Shown: positions 24,865-35,800 of the stretch, piece by piece
Numbering within the stretch: the first letter of the stretch is position 1
Layout: every line of letters begins with the position of its first letter
From: a virus
Length of the DNA stretch: 64,000 bases
Virus record (IMG/VR): IMGVR_UViG_3300032268_001483
Coordinates: 53,130 to 117,129 of that record
Strand: one strand, 5' to 3'
Translations under genes and position numbers: made by a program
The notes under the pieces: model-generated
What the model saw: only the letters and a program-made list of their open reading frames with translations
Told to the model about the DNA's origin: nothing
The model's database searches: none

Positions 24865-25131
24865 ATGAAGAAAATAGAAAATCGTCAAGAACTTTCACAG
24901 TTATATTATCTAGTTCAGTCCAAACTCGAGGGTTATTTAACAATCCATAAAATAAGTGTAACTGAATTACACAATTACGTAAGTCACAATATTGAGGATT
25001 TTATCAAAGAATGTGATTTGGATAATGTCTTGGGTGTCTCGAGCATAATTTATGACGTGATAGAACATTTGAAGAACAACGAAGGGGACTCTATCGAAAA
25101 ATTTGAGTCGTTCAGGTTAAAATTCATGTAA
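24865..25131 (+). CDS. Hypothetical small helical protein
   Basis: The 88-aa protein is predicted all-helical with no motif recognised (VTELHNYVSHNIEDFIKECD in the middle). A TAAATTTG at 24853-24860, a possible -7 element, lies 4 bases before ATG, so a very short leader is possible. It precedes the tail-fibre block. Confidence 0.5.
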   Translation: MKKIENRQELSQLYYLVQSKLEGYLTIHKISVTELHNYVSHNIEDFIKECDLDNVLGVSSIIYDVIEHLKNNEGDSIEKFESFRLKFM

Positions 25132-25166
25132 GATCATGATACTACATAACTTACTGAGTTTTCAAT

Positions 25167-25177
25167 TTTAATATATA
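25167..25177 (+). promoter_or_regulatory. Phage promoter-like 11-mer TTTAATATATA before the fibre block
   Basis: Perfect motif copy 22 bases before ATG at 25200. It would start transcription of the tail-fibre genes from 25200 on. Confidence 0.6.
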
Positions 25178-25199
25178 TAGATAAAATTTAATAAATTTA

Positions 25200-26150
25200 A
25201 TGGCAACTTATGGTACTCCTGGTTCACCTACTTATGCAGTAGCAATAAACAACTTAGTTGGCATGTTGGATGTTTTGCCTGACAACTCCTCTAACTTAAT
25301 TGACGCTCAAGACGTCCGAGATGTTGTCTCTGGCTTGTTCGAAAATATTGAGAATTTCGGGGCGAGTCTTTCTTCTTTTTCTTCTGCTAGTGTAGTCTAT
25401 AATAATCCTAACCCAACATCTGTAGAGTTGGGAGGTGTTCCTTTTAATTCCACCTTTTCTTCTGTTTCAGTACAACAGGTTTTGGATGCTCTTTTTTATC
25501 CTTACTTACCACCTACTCTGTCTTTGTCCGTATCACCGGGAGTTATAGAATATGGCGATACATCATCAACTGCAACTTTAAATTGGAATGTAACTGGTGG
25601 TATTAACAACGTTATATCTACAATCCTATATAGATCTCTTAATCCTAATCAAATCTTAACTTCACCTGCTGCGTTTACCTCAAGTTCTGGTGTATTAGCT
25701 CCTAATACTCTAAACTCTACTATAATTTCGACTTTTACTCTTAGTGTAACTGAACCTACTGTTTATAACCTGACAGCTAGTGTAAATGTTAGTCATAGGA
25801 GGTATTGGGGCACTCTTCCTTCATCCAGTCCTTTGATAGGTGTTTCTTCTTCTGGTTTTAGTTTTTCAGATATTTCTTTCTTAAATTCAGAATTAGAAGA
25901 GGATTATTCTCAAACACGCGATATATATGGTAATAATGAATACGTTGTTTTTGTTTGGCCAACATCACAAGTTAATCTCTTGAGTTTTCCTCCAAAAGTT
26001 TATATAAACGGTCTTCATAATAACGATTGGATTAAAACTAGGGATTCAGTGATTTTCTCAAATAATTTCGGTTATACTTCAAGTTACGATGTTTGGAGAT
26101 TTAACCATATTCAGGGTGGATACACATCATCTTATACTATTATAAGTTAA
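25200..26150 (+). CDS. Putative tail appendage protein, first of the fibre block
   Basis: The 316-aa protein starts with a helical region (about 10-55, INNLVGMLDVLPDNSSNLID, DVRDVVSGLFENI) typical of N-terminal attachment parts of baseplate appendages. It then becomes a Ser/Thr/Asn-rich beta structure (PPTLSLSVSPGVIEYGDTSS) like Ig-type or fibre domains. It has no signal peptide and is followed 17 bases later by another fibre gene. A structural role is inferred from composition and context. Confidence 0.6.
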   Translation: MATYGTPGSPTYAVAINNLVGMLDVLPDNSSNLIDAQDVRDVVSGLFENIENFGASLSSFSSASVVYNNPNPTSVELGGVPFNSTFSSVSVQQVLDALFYPYLPPTLSLSVSPGVIEYGDTSSTATLNWNVTGGINNVISTILYRSLNPNQILTSPAAFTSSSGVLAPNTLNSTIISTFTLSVTEPTVYNLTASVNVSHRRYWGTLPSSSPLIGVSSSGFSFSDISFLNSELEEDYSQTRDIYGNNEYVVFVWPTSQVNLLSFPPKVYINGLHNNDWIKTRDSVIFSNNFGYTSSYDVWRFNHIQGGYTSSYTIIS

Positions 26151-26167
26151 AAAAAATTTAGAATCAA

Positions 26168-29008
26168 ATGTCATACGCAACAAATAGTTTAGGTAATTAT
26201 AGTGGTACAATAGTTTCATCTCCAATTAGACCCTTTGGACCGAACGAATATATTGCTACAGCTTACTCAAATGAAATCAAAGGTGGTCATCACACCTATG
26301 AGTTTCTATCCGAAAGAGATGGTATAATTGAGTCTCGTAGAGACTGGGGTATGCTTGTAACAATTTACAACGATCCAACATCTTCAAACAATAAAACTTA
26401 CAAATTAGAGTATAATTATTATAATACCAATATTACAGATAATTTCAATTGGATTGAATATAATCCTACCGGAAATTTTAATTTAGGAAACACTGAATGG
26501 GTGGATTCAGTACAAGAAATCTCGACGAACCCATCTACTTTTACAGATGGTTATAGATATCTCGTGGATAACTCAGCTTCTGGTCTTTTTTCTGGGCAAG
26601 ATGGTAAAATTGCTCAATACTCTACACTACTTTCTGCTTTCACCTTTTTTGAACCACTATATGGAACCACATTACGTGTTGATAACCTCCCAAATCTCGT
26701 TTATAAATACTCTGGCACCTTCTCATCCGGATTCTGGGGAGTCGAGATACAGAACGGTGTGAGGTATTTGAATGCCACTTCACCTGATGGTATTACTTAT
26801 TCGTCAATTTCTATACAATCACCTCTAAGAGATTATTCTGATTCTATTTATTATGTCAATTTTGCTGTTACATCATCCGGTACAGTTTCACTTTCAATTG
26901 ATGGATTATCATTTTCCTATATCTATAAGGTTGAAAACAATAATTTGAATGGAGTCACATCCAATGATATTGTACCAGGTATTCAATATCAATTGATTTG
27001 GAACGGCATTTCTTTTCAAACTACACTACCCTCTTCATCAACTACTACTATAGGACCAGCAGAAGATGGTGACTACACAGACGGTCTTTTTACGGATTTC
27101 ACTACACTCACACCTATTGGTACACCGATTGATAGATTTAACGAGTTTTTTTTGAATTTAGTACCACTTTCTAGTCCAGCACTCTCATCTTGGGATGCTC
27201 AGGGCAGTTTTGTTGATGGTGGTTTGTCTTTTGATGATTCTACTTCTGGATCATTTTCATCAGCTACCTATTCGCCTTATGGACCTGTATTGGCTGGATC
27301 CACTTTTTCTCAATCAGATAATTATTATAGACTAGGGATTATGTCAAAAACATCTCAACCTATAACGGGTACACAATACTATAGTGATATTACTGGAACA
27401 CTCAATATAAATGTTTTAGAAAGTACCCAATTGCCCTATCCATCTTATACTACTCATTCCTTCGGTTTTGCTGACTCAGGTACAATCTCACTTTTATTAA
27501 ACGGTGTTACCATTTCTAGTTTCGGATTGACTGGAGGATCAGTTGATACTACTCTTTCAGGAGCTACATCTGGTTTGAATATTAGCGCGCCAACATCTTC
27601 GAGATTCCCATCAGGTAATTATTTTCAAAATTACCAGAATAGAACTGGGACTTACTTATTGAAGAGTGATTGTTCCCAAATAGTCTCTGGATATAATTAT
27701 TTTTTTATACAACATGAAACAAATCTAAATAATTACATATTGAGCCAATTTGAATTCGTATCAGATGACTCTATACTAGATGTAACGGTTTCTGCCCCTG
27801 CGATAACTACTGCTGTGACTCCTTTTCAAAAATATATATCAGGGATATCTTATTTTACAAGTCCTGCTAATTTTGTTTACACTGGTACAATACAGAATCT
27901 TTTTTCAAATACTTTTAATCAAGACAGTGATGCAGTAACCTACTTAGATTTATCAAATGAATTGTCTTCATCCACTAATAGTGTAACATCGACAATTACT
28001 AATGGATACACAAGTAGTATAACAATACCAACTAACTATATACAAAAATTAATACCATCGGGTATAATCGACCCAACTTCTACTATGTTGATTAACATGA
28101 CATACTCTATCAATTCACAAATTAGGAGAATTAATGATAGTATAGGTTTCGGAGTGCAAGTTAAGCGTACAGTTCAGGGTACATTTAGTGGTGGTACAAG
28201 TTCCAGTGGTCCATATCAAACTACTAATTGGTTTTTTGATACAGTCAATCCAACTTCTACAACACATTCAGAAAATTTTGATGATGAGGACTTCAGATTG
28301 ATTAATGGTAGTACAAAATATAACACGTACAATTTTACGAGTGATATATTTGTCGGAACCTGGTCTTCAATTGCTAGCCTTATTTCTGATTCAAATCACA
28401 ACAATGGTTTGCAAGTAATTAATGGATTGTTAATATATCCAAATTTCGATTTTTCTTTTCCTGGACCAGGTAATTCTTTTACTAACCCTAATTATGGATT
28501 GGGTAGTCCAAGAAATTATTCTAATTGCTTCTCGATTAGTTCGGGATTCGGTACCTATTCACTATCACCAGCGACTAACAATCGAACATATACCCGTTGG
28601 TTTTTTTTAGGATCATCCAATTTTAGTAAGGCTAAACTTATAATCACCCATGATAATGTGAGTTTTGTTAATACCACACAGCCCCTATCTGGACCTGGTT
28701 CCTCAAATCCAAACACAGATGTTTGGGTCGAATTGAAACTTCCTTATGATTCGGGGGTTGTGCCGGGCGGAACTGTTTCTTCTGGATCAGTTACTGGTTG
28801 GATTGATGCTACATTACCTTTCATCGGTAGTTATGAAGATGGTGATGGTTGTCTATCAGGTATTGTTCCAACATCTAGTGGAGGGGAATGGTTAGTCGAC
28901 TTTGGTATAAAGGGTACAGAGTTTTCTGGTGGATATGTACTATTAAGAATCACAGCCGGTCAAGATTGGATAGGAAATATAAATTCGATATCGATTTTAC
29001 CTGATTAA
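26168..29008 (+). CDS. Large tail-fibre-like protein
   Basis: This 946-aa protein is low in Lys/Arg and rich in Ser, Thr, Gly, Asn and Tyr, the composition of beta-solenoid or jelly-roll fibre proteins. Repeated short segments such as YSGTFSSGFWGV, TSSGTVSLSIDGLSF and DSGTISLLLNGVT (about 240 and 440) indicate internal duplication of beta modules. No enzymatic domain is seen. It lies in a co-oriented run of fibre genes and probably contributes to host-surface binding. Confidence 0.6.
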   Translation: MSYATNSLGNYSGTIVSSPIRPFGPNEYIATAYSNEIKGGHHTYEFLSERDGIIESRRDWGMLVTIYNDPTSSNNKTYKLEYNYYNTNITDNFNWIEYNPTGNFNLGNTEWVDSVQEISTNPSTFTDGYRYLVDNSASGLFSGQDGKIAQYSTLLSAFTFFEPLYGTTLRVDNLPNLVYKYSGTFSSGFWGVEIQNGVRYLNATSPDGITYSSISIQSPLRDYSDSIYYVNFAVTSSGTVSLSIDGLSFSYIYKVENNNLNGVTSNDIVPGIQYQLIWNGISFQTTLPSSSTTTIGPAEDGDYTDGLFTDFTTLTPIGTPIDRFNEFFLNLVPLSSPALSSWDAQGSFVDGGLSFDDSTSGSFSSATYSPYGPVLAGSTFSQSDNYYRLGIMSKTSQPITGTQYYSDITGTLNINVLESTQLPYPSYTTHSFGFADSGTISLLLNGVTISSFGLTGGSVDTTLSGATSGLNISAPTSSRFPSGNYFQNYQNRTGTYLLKSDCSQIVSGYNYFFIQHETNLNNYILSQFEFVSDDSILDVTVSAPAITTAVTPFQKYISGISYFTSPANFVYTGTIQNLFSNTFNQDSDAVTYLDLSNELSSSTNSVTSTITNGYTSSITIPTNYIQKLIPSGIIDPTSTMLINMTYSINSQIRRINDSIGFGVQVKRTVQGTFSGGTSSSGPYQTTNWFFDTVNPTSTTHSENFDDEDFRLINGSTKYNTYNFTSDIFVGTWSSIASLISDSNHNNGLQVINGLLIYPNFDFSFPGPGNSFTNPNYGLGSPRNYSNCFSISSGFGTYSLSPATNNRTYTRWFFLGSSNFSKAKLIITHDNVSFVNTTQPLSGPGSSNPNTDVWVELKLPYDSGVVPGGTVSSGSVTGWIDATLPFIGSYEDGDGCLSGIVPTSSGGEWLVDFGIKGTEFSGGYVLLRITAGQDWIGNINSISILPD

Positions 29009-29080
29009 ATTCTCAATTAAATGGCGATTTGTAGAAAGTAATTTTTTATATATAAGAAAATATAAAATTATTTATCTAAG

Positions 29081-31228
29081 ATGTCCTTGACTTTTTCGAC
29101 TCAATCACAAATAGCTTTTAAAAATCTATCGGGTAAATCTCAAACTACACCGAATAAAGGATTATTGAATGAATTTTATGGATTTTCATTTAATCTACCT
29201 TCGAATCATATTTGGAGTAGTGATTTATCTGATGATCCTTCTTTATCCCAAATACAAGGATTAACTATCGAAGTTATTGCCGATTTAGAATTGATACCTG
29301 GTAGTAATGGACATTCATACTTATCAAAATGGCCCTCGTTAGTACCCTCCGGAATTGATGTCACTACTGGAACTTCCTATTCTTATGGATTGGGTTTACT
29401 CACGGGTATTACAGCTGGTGATTCTCTTAAGAATGTGATTTCCCCTTACTTCGGTTTTTCTTATTCATCAATCCCATATGTCACTTACCCGAACTTGAGA
29501 GTTGAATTTTTAGATAACCGAGATTGGATTTACCAATATAATTCTGGAATTTTTTACCAGGATTTAGTTGTTGGTTTGACACCCTCTAAAATAAAAGTAT
29601 ATCCGTACCTTGGTAACACTCTTAACTTATCAACAAGTTATGAAAATATAAGAGTTTCCGCAACAGGTACTAATGATTATTATTCTTTAGTTTCGAATCC
29701 AAATATATCAACTTATTCAACTAATTACTTATTTTTAGTCGATTTTGCTAACTCTAACACATCTGGAACAGTTTCTCTTAACATATCTGGTATAGGAACT
29801 TATAGTATAAAGAAGTTTACTAATTTAGGACTTCAGGATCCAACTGTTGGTGAAGTATTAGGGGCTACTTCTGGATTGATATATTATCTTACATTTGATG
29901 GTAATAACTTTCAACTATTTTCTGCAAATCCAGGACAATCTGGAGTTTCATATACAAAACCTAATCCTTCCCTATACTCAGTTGGTACAATTGATAAGGG
30001 TACTTCTTTTTATGATGTTAGTTTTCAGAACTTATTCACAGATTTGATATACGGTAACGAACTTGCTAATATAAATACTTTCAATATAGTTGGAACATCA
30101 GGTTATATTGATTCTTTGGAGGTAGGAGATATTTTACCAACTTCAACTTATACTTTCAGTTGGGTTACTGAAAACAGCCTTCTTTTAGAAAATAATACAA
30201 CCTCAATAGAAAGAGTAGGTGATAGTATACTAGGATTTAGTCTTACCAACTCAGGTCCTTTCGAATGGATACTTTCGAGTACTATAAGCTACGGTTATAC
30301 ACAATCAGAATATTTTATTCTATCGGTTAAAAGAACCAACGGAACTATTATTAGTAAACCTCTACAGTTAGAATGGAGGTACCCTATCTATTTTGGTTCA
30401 ACTAATTCTTCAAGTATCTCAGGAATTGATTTTCCTGGTATTTTTAATAAAGTTTTAGCAACGAATTCAAATTTCGTGACTAATATTCCAAATTCTGGAT
30501 ATAAATACATTGCTATACCAGATGGTTTCTCCTCAATCTATTCTCTAACAGTTGAAGGTGTACCTTTGGCTATGGCAGGGACTGCAAACGGATTTACTTA
30601 TCAGGAGACTAAAATCGGAAATTATAACGGCACGATAAGTTCTATTTATCATGATAAGATATTTGTTACTAGTTCATTTGGTATAGGTAAGACTTACAGC
30701 CTATATAGAACTCTCAACATTATTAATTCCGATGTTGATGTAATTTCAAATGAGATTGCTGATAGCAACTTCGGATTGATTGTTGGTAGAGACGGCTTTT
30801 CTGGACCTATTGGACCTACAGGTCCTATCGGTCCAACTGGACCATCCGGTGGACCAGTAGGTCCAACTGGATCAACTGGGGCTCAGGGGGCAACAGGAGC
30901 AACTGGAAATGTGACTGATGTTGGTATAAAATTCATTACCGATTCTTTTTATAGTTTAATTCTATCTGATGTAAACAAAGTCATATCTGTGAGTCAATCT
31001 TCTATAGGCACAATTTCTATACCAACTTACGCTGATGTTAATATAGCCACTGGCTCTCAGATTATGTTTATTAATTGGACTGGGGCAACTCTTTCAGTCG
31101 GACCAACTTCTGGGGTAACACTATTGAGCGCTGATGGTGCGACTAAAATTAGAACACAATACTCTGCTGCAACGTTACTGAATATGGGTACCGATGTATG
31201 GATATTAACTGGTGATATAACAATTTAA
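29081..31228 (+). CDS. Tail-fibre protein with collagen-like segment
   Basis: The 715-aa protein has a long beta-rich N-terminal part that shares phrases with the preceding protein (TSGTVSLNISGIGTYSIKKF). Around residues 567-612 it has a collagen-like Gly-x-y stretch (GPIGPTGPIGPTGPSGG, then GPTGSTGAQGATGATG). A C-terminal globular domain (about 613-715) follows, as in many trimeric phage fibres where the collagen part forms a shaft. A TATATATAA-rich leader precedes it. Host adhesion is inferred. Confidence 0.68.
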   Translation: MSLTFSTQSQIAFKNLSGKSQTTPNKGLLNEFYGFSFNLPSNHIWSSDLSDDPSLSQIQGLTIEVIADLELIPGSNGHSYLSKWPSLVPSGIDVTTGTSYSYGLGLLTGITAGDSLKNVISPYFGFSYSSIPYVTYPNLRVEFLDNRDWIYQYNSGIFYQDLVVGLTPSKIKVYPYLGNTLNLSTSYENIRVSATGTNDYYSLVSNPNISTYSTNYLFLVDFANSNTSGTVSLNISGIGTYSIKKFTNLGLQDPTVGEVLGATSGLIYYLTFDGNNFQLFSANPGQSGVSYTKPNPSLYSVGTIDKGTSFYDVSFQNLFTDLIYGNELANINTFNIVGTSGYIDSLEVGDILPTSTYTFSWVTENSLLLENNTTSIERVGDSILGFSLTNSGPFEWILSSTISYGYTQSEYFILSVKRTNGTIISKPLQLEWRYPIYFGSTNSSSISGIDFPGIFNKVLATNSNFVTNIPNSGYKYIAIPDGFSSIYSLTVEGVPLAMAGTANGFTYQETKIGNYNGTISSIYHDKIFVTSSFGIGKTYSLYRTLNIINSDVDVISNEIADSNFGLIVGRDGFSGPIGPTGPIGPTGPSGGPVGPTGSTGAQGATGATGNVTDVGIKFITDSFYSLILSDVNKVISVSQSSIGTISIPTYADVNIATGSQIMFINWTGATLSVGPTSGVTLLSADGATKIRTQYSAATLLNMGTDVWILTGDITI

Positions 31229-31240
31229 TCTATAGTAATA

Positions 31241-32131
31241 ATGATAACCACATTAAATAATAGTATATCTAATTCTATTTTAGATTTTGACGCTAGAGAA
31301 TTCATTGATACTTGTGGAATTACAAGTTCCAATATTATAAGGAATATCAATGATTGTTTTAAAGAACTTAAACGGTCGGGAATTTGGGATAGTATATATT
31401 ATGGATTTGCGATGATATATTCTGGAACATCACAAAGTATGTTAGTGGATATAAAATCAAGGCAATCACTAAATTCTTACATACCGATATCTGGACCAAC
31501 TACGAGTGCGACTTATTCAACTACTGGTATACAATATAATGGTGGGGAATTTCTTGCGATTGATAATATTCCTTTTGGTAACATTATAAATTCTGACTCT
31601 GCACCAGGTCATATTTCGATATACAACCGAACTGATTATAACTCACTTGGACTAACACTTAGCTCTAAACATGGATATAGAGAAATCTTCGGTGGTTATG
31701 AACAATCATTCTCGTTTACAAATACAGGTGTTTCAGGTTCACTCTGGAATGCTGCTGGTCCGATGGGCTTCTCAGTAAGTAATACATCTGGATTCTTTCT
31801 ATTTAGTAATGTGGATGACAACGATGGTATACCTGCTTCCATTTCAAATCCGTATAAATTTTATATGAGTAGAAACGGACAAATATTAGGTTCTCAATCT
31901 AGCGTAAAAAATTATCATACATTTGGTTCCAATATCGTAATTGGTGCCTTTACTGAAAATCTATTAATTTCTTTAGAATCAAGCTTTGATGAAATTTGTT
32001 GGTATTCGATAGGTTCTGGTTTCGGATCTGAATCTCAATACGGAAGACAAATTGATATAGAAAAACAAGAAATATATTTTCAAATCATACAAAAATTACA
32101 AAAGTCTCTCAGTAGAGAAAAGGATACATAA
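31241..32131 (+). CDS. Tail adhesin-like protein (lectin-like fold)
   Basis: This 296-aa protein has a helical N-terminus (about 20-50) followed by a beta-rich domain with LamG/concanavalin-like phrasing (GEFLAIDNIPFGNI, HISIYNRTDYNSLG, EICWYSIGSG). It starts 12 bases after the collagen-containing fibre gene. A carbohydrate- or surface-binding role is likely but not proven. Confidence 0.5.
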   Translation: MITTLNNSISNSILDFDAREFIDTCGITSSNIIRNINDCFKELKRSGIWDSIYYGFAMIYSGTSQSMLVDIKSRQSLNSYIPISGPTTSATYSTTGIQYNGGEFLAIDNIPFGNIINSDSAPGHISIYNRTDYNSLGLTLSSKHGYREIFGGYEQSFSFTNTGVSGSLWNAAGPMGFSVSNTSGFFLFSNVDDNDGIPASISNPYKFYMSRNGQILGSQSSVKNYHTFGSNIVIGAFTENLLISLESSFDEICWYSIGSGFGSESQYGRQIDIEKQEIYFQIIQKLQKSLSREKDT

Positions 32132-32153
32132 TTAAAATTTTATATATAATGTT

Positions 32154-32855
32154 ATGGGAATTAAATTAACAGGTTTAGTAACTACATATAGTCCAGATGA
32201 CAATTATCCAGTAATCGATCCACTCTTAGGCATCGATGGCTTGAGATGTGTATCCTCAATATCTGATATGTATAATATACCTTTGGAAAGGAGAAGGGGT
32301 GGTATGGTAGTTGGTATACAAAATCTAATTACTAATGATACAAATTATTATAAACTCAAACCAGGTGTTACTTGGAGTGTTGGAACTTTATCTGTTACTG
32401 ATTGGGATCCTTTTCTTATATCTGGAACTGGTTCGTCAAATTCAAATATAAGATATAACATTGCTTCTGAAACTGTTATAGTTTCACCGAACGAACAATA
32501 CCTTCTATATGGAAATCTGAACATCGGAACAGGAGGTGTTTTCGAGACATACGGACAGGCTGTAATTATTAACGGTTCTATTCTTCTATCGGGAGATGGT
32601 ACCTATTCTATTGGTGGGGCTGGGAGCATTCAGTATGTCAGCTTATCAACAACTTTAAAATACAGCGGTACTTTTTCGGCTTCACCTGGTTCAACTGTAA
32701 GTATAAATCATGGACTTTCATCAGAAGATATTGTTTTATCTGTTAGAGATGGTAGTAACTTTGTTTATCCAAACATTGAAATAATTGATTCTAACAATAT
32801 TTTGTTGACTTTATCCGGCACAGTAAGTAATGGAAAGATAAATATTTTAATATAA
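32154..32855 (+). CDS. Tail-fibre-associated structural protein
   Basis: The 233-aa protein is beta-rich: the N-terminal half (GMVVGIQNLITNDTNYYKLK) resembles the short domains of phage fibres that accept different tips; the C-terminal 70 residues (YSGTFSASPGSTVSINHGLS) look like a small jelly-roll. A TATATAA motif sits a few bases before the start, and the next gene begins 1 base after its stop. Confidence 0.5.
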   Translation: MGIKLTGLVTTYSPDDNYPVIDPLLGIDGLRCVSSISDMYNIPLERRRGGMVVGIQNLITNDTNYYKLKPGVTWSVGTLSVTDWDPFLISGTGSSNSNIRYNIASETVIVSPNEQYLLYGNLNIGTGGVFETYGQAVIINGSILLSGDGTYSIGGAGSIQYVSLSTTLKYSGTFSASPGSTVSINHGLSSEDIVLSVRDGSNFVYPNIEIIDSNNILLTLSGTVSNGKINILI

Positions 32856-32856
32856 A

Positions 32857-35800
32857 ATGGCTATTAATAAACTACTATTTATACCTCAGTGGCACACAAC
32901 AGGAACAGTATCAATTCCTGATGCAAATTTCAAAGCTCTATATCCCAAATCTGGTGATAGCCATTGGTATTTCGTAGACTCGGATGGTAGTGAGAAAAGA
33001 ATTGAGACTGGTTTAGATATCAGAAATGGTATCACAACTACAACTTTAGCAACCTCGAGTGTTTTTAGAGCTAGGATCGACCTATCAATTGGTTCTGGAT
33101 TAACCTTTTCTGGTAACTTTGCTGGATCCTCTGTAAGTGTATTCGGAGTAACTACTGATATGTTACAATCAATTGGATCAGCAACATCTGGATATGTATT
33201 AACCTCGAATGGAGCATCATTTAATTGGGTAACGCCTTCGTCATTGGTTGCTGGTATAAGCGGAACTACTAATAAAATTAGTAAATTCACCACACCAACT
33301 ACACTTGGAAACTCTTTAATTACAGATGATGGTGTAAAGGTTGTTATAGGAGTTACACCTTCTTTTGCAGTTGGATTAGTCAATGTGGATGGTGATTTAT
33401 ATGTCAGTGGAGACTTATTCTTAACCGATAATAATAATGTTTATATAAGACATTCTAATGGAATTTTAGTGCAGTCTGACGAAAACATAACATTTAGAGA
33501 TGAATTAGCTTACAATTATTTAGATATGAAAACGGATAACATCTCTTCTTATACGTTTTCAATTTTAAATCAGACTTTACTTTTAGGTGATAATGGTTCT
33601 TACAGTTATCTAGTTGCAAACGATATAAATAATGTTTCCTTTGGTTCCACCTTGTCTACAATGACTTATTCTATTCTATCTAATACACCTGGTGTGTTAA
33701 GAATAAAAGACACTAGTGAAGGTATAAATAAAGTTTTTGTATCCGATTCTCAGGGTTATGGTAGATGGCAAAATCTTAGTGCTGGGTCTGGTTTAACAGT
33801 TAGTGGTCTTACTTATTCTATAAGATTGGGTGGTACTGGGTTAACTTTTAGTTCAGGTAATTTGTTATTTGACTATTCAATACTTGGATCTACACTCACT
33901 CAATCTTCTGGCACAATAAACTTGAGCAACAGTGGAGTACTTGCTGGTATTTACGGTACATCAAATCAACTTGTTAGTTTAACTATCGATTCTTATGGTA
34001 GAATTACTCAAGTTAATACATTTACATTTTCTGGACCAACTACTTCGGGTATCAGTAGTGCGGATAATGGATTGTCATCCATCGCAAATGTAGTCATTCT
34101 AGGTGGTACATTATCTCAGAATACTGTCATAAATTCGGGAGGTTATGATTTAACCATCGGTGCAGATATTTTAACAATAACTGGTTCTGTTTTTGATGTA
34201 GAAGCGGATGGTTTGATTAGTTTAGATGCTGGTACTGGGTCGGTTCAAATACTAGCAGATGATACAATTACAGTATCAGCTTCTTCCTCTATCGATTTGA
34301 TTTCAACTGGAAGTTTGAATATTACTAAAAGTAATTTAATATCAAACAATCTTTTAAGTTTGTCATATGGGGTCGAGGAATTTATGGTTTTACTTTCAAC
34401 TGACACCACATCATCATCCTATGGAGCAGTTGCTGCCGGGACATTTGCAACAATATTCGTAGTCAATGATGGTGTAAATGAGAGTAGAATAGACATTACA
34501 TCCAATGCAAGTGTATTATCTAATGATGGGTCGACTGATAGTACAATTTTGATACAAGATCAGATTGCTAATAAAGGAATGGTTTATGTAGATGACTACA
34601 GTTCGAATTTTACACCTTACTCACTAATTCACAAACAATACCTTGAAAATTATGTATCTAATAATCTAATTCCTACATCTTATTCTAAGGAGTTGATTTC
34701 TGGTGGTGCAATCTGGAACTCAGGTTTGACTTTTGATGTTTCTCAATTAACATACACATTTAATGGAAATATACAGACTACAAATGGTGCAACACAAGTA
34801 ACCTTTAATGTTGGTGATCCTACTTATAGTAGAATTGACGCTCTTGTAGTGAATGATGATTTGCCCTATGGATTGGTATCTATACTTCAAGGAGTTGCCT
34901 CACCTTCTCCAATAACACCTGAAATACCAAGTAACGAACTTTTAGTACAATATGTCATTTTACCTAGTGGGGCTACATCATTATCATTTAATCAAGACTT
35001 CATTTATAATGAAAATACTGAATGGGTTGGGTCTGTTTATGATTTATCGGGCGCACTTGGTACCTTTAGTTTTACTTCTTCAAACCCAACTGCCTTTTCT
35101 GGAACATATTCTTTGAGTGGTACTGGTATAAATAGAAAAAGATCAACAAGATTCACAAGAGTTTCACCTATACTTTCAAGTGATTATAGCTCTATTTCTT
35201 TTACTGTATATTATCCTGCTGCATTACCCACTTCGAGATTCTTAACTTTGAGATTTTTGTTAGGTGGAGTTTATATTGGTAACTTAGTAAATGTAAATCC
35301 GACATTTGCTAGTGGAACCGTAACCGGTAGTTGGCAACAGGTAGTTATACCACTATATCTTTTTGGATTAACAGGTAATATTGATGGTTTGGAATTTCAG
35401 TTAGCTGGTAGTAGGGACTCGGATGTTAGAGACTTCTCAATAGATTATGTTCAACTACAAAGTGGTATCACACCAACATATTTATCATCATCCTCTGGAA
35501 CACTGATTAACTCCAACTCAGCTGGTGACGGATTAACTTTTTCTAGTGCTAGTTTTGGTGTGAATGTAAACCCTGATTCACTAGAAATTACTGCCGATTA
35601 TTTAAGGTTAAAGAACTCTATAACTGGAAACAGAAATTTCACAGGTGGAGTTACAATAAGTAATAATTTTTCAGTAACGGGTAGCACTACATTAGTTGGA
35701 TTAACAGCATCAAAAGGTTATATTTCTGGTACTGGTTCTGACATATTGACTTTAACAAGTACAGGTACGGGTAGTACTATATTTAGAGTTCAAGGTAACA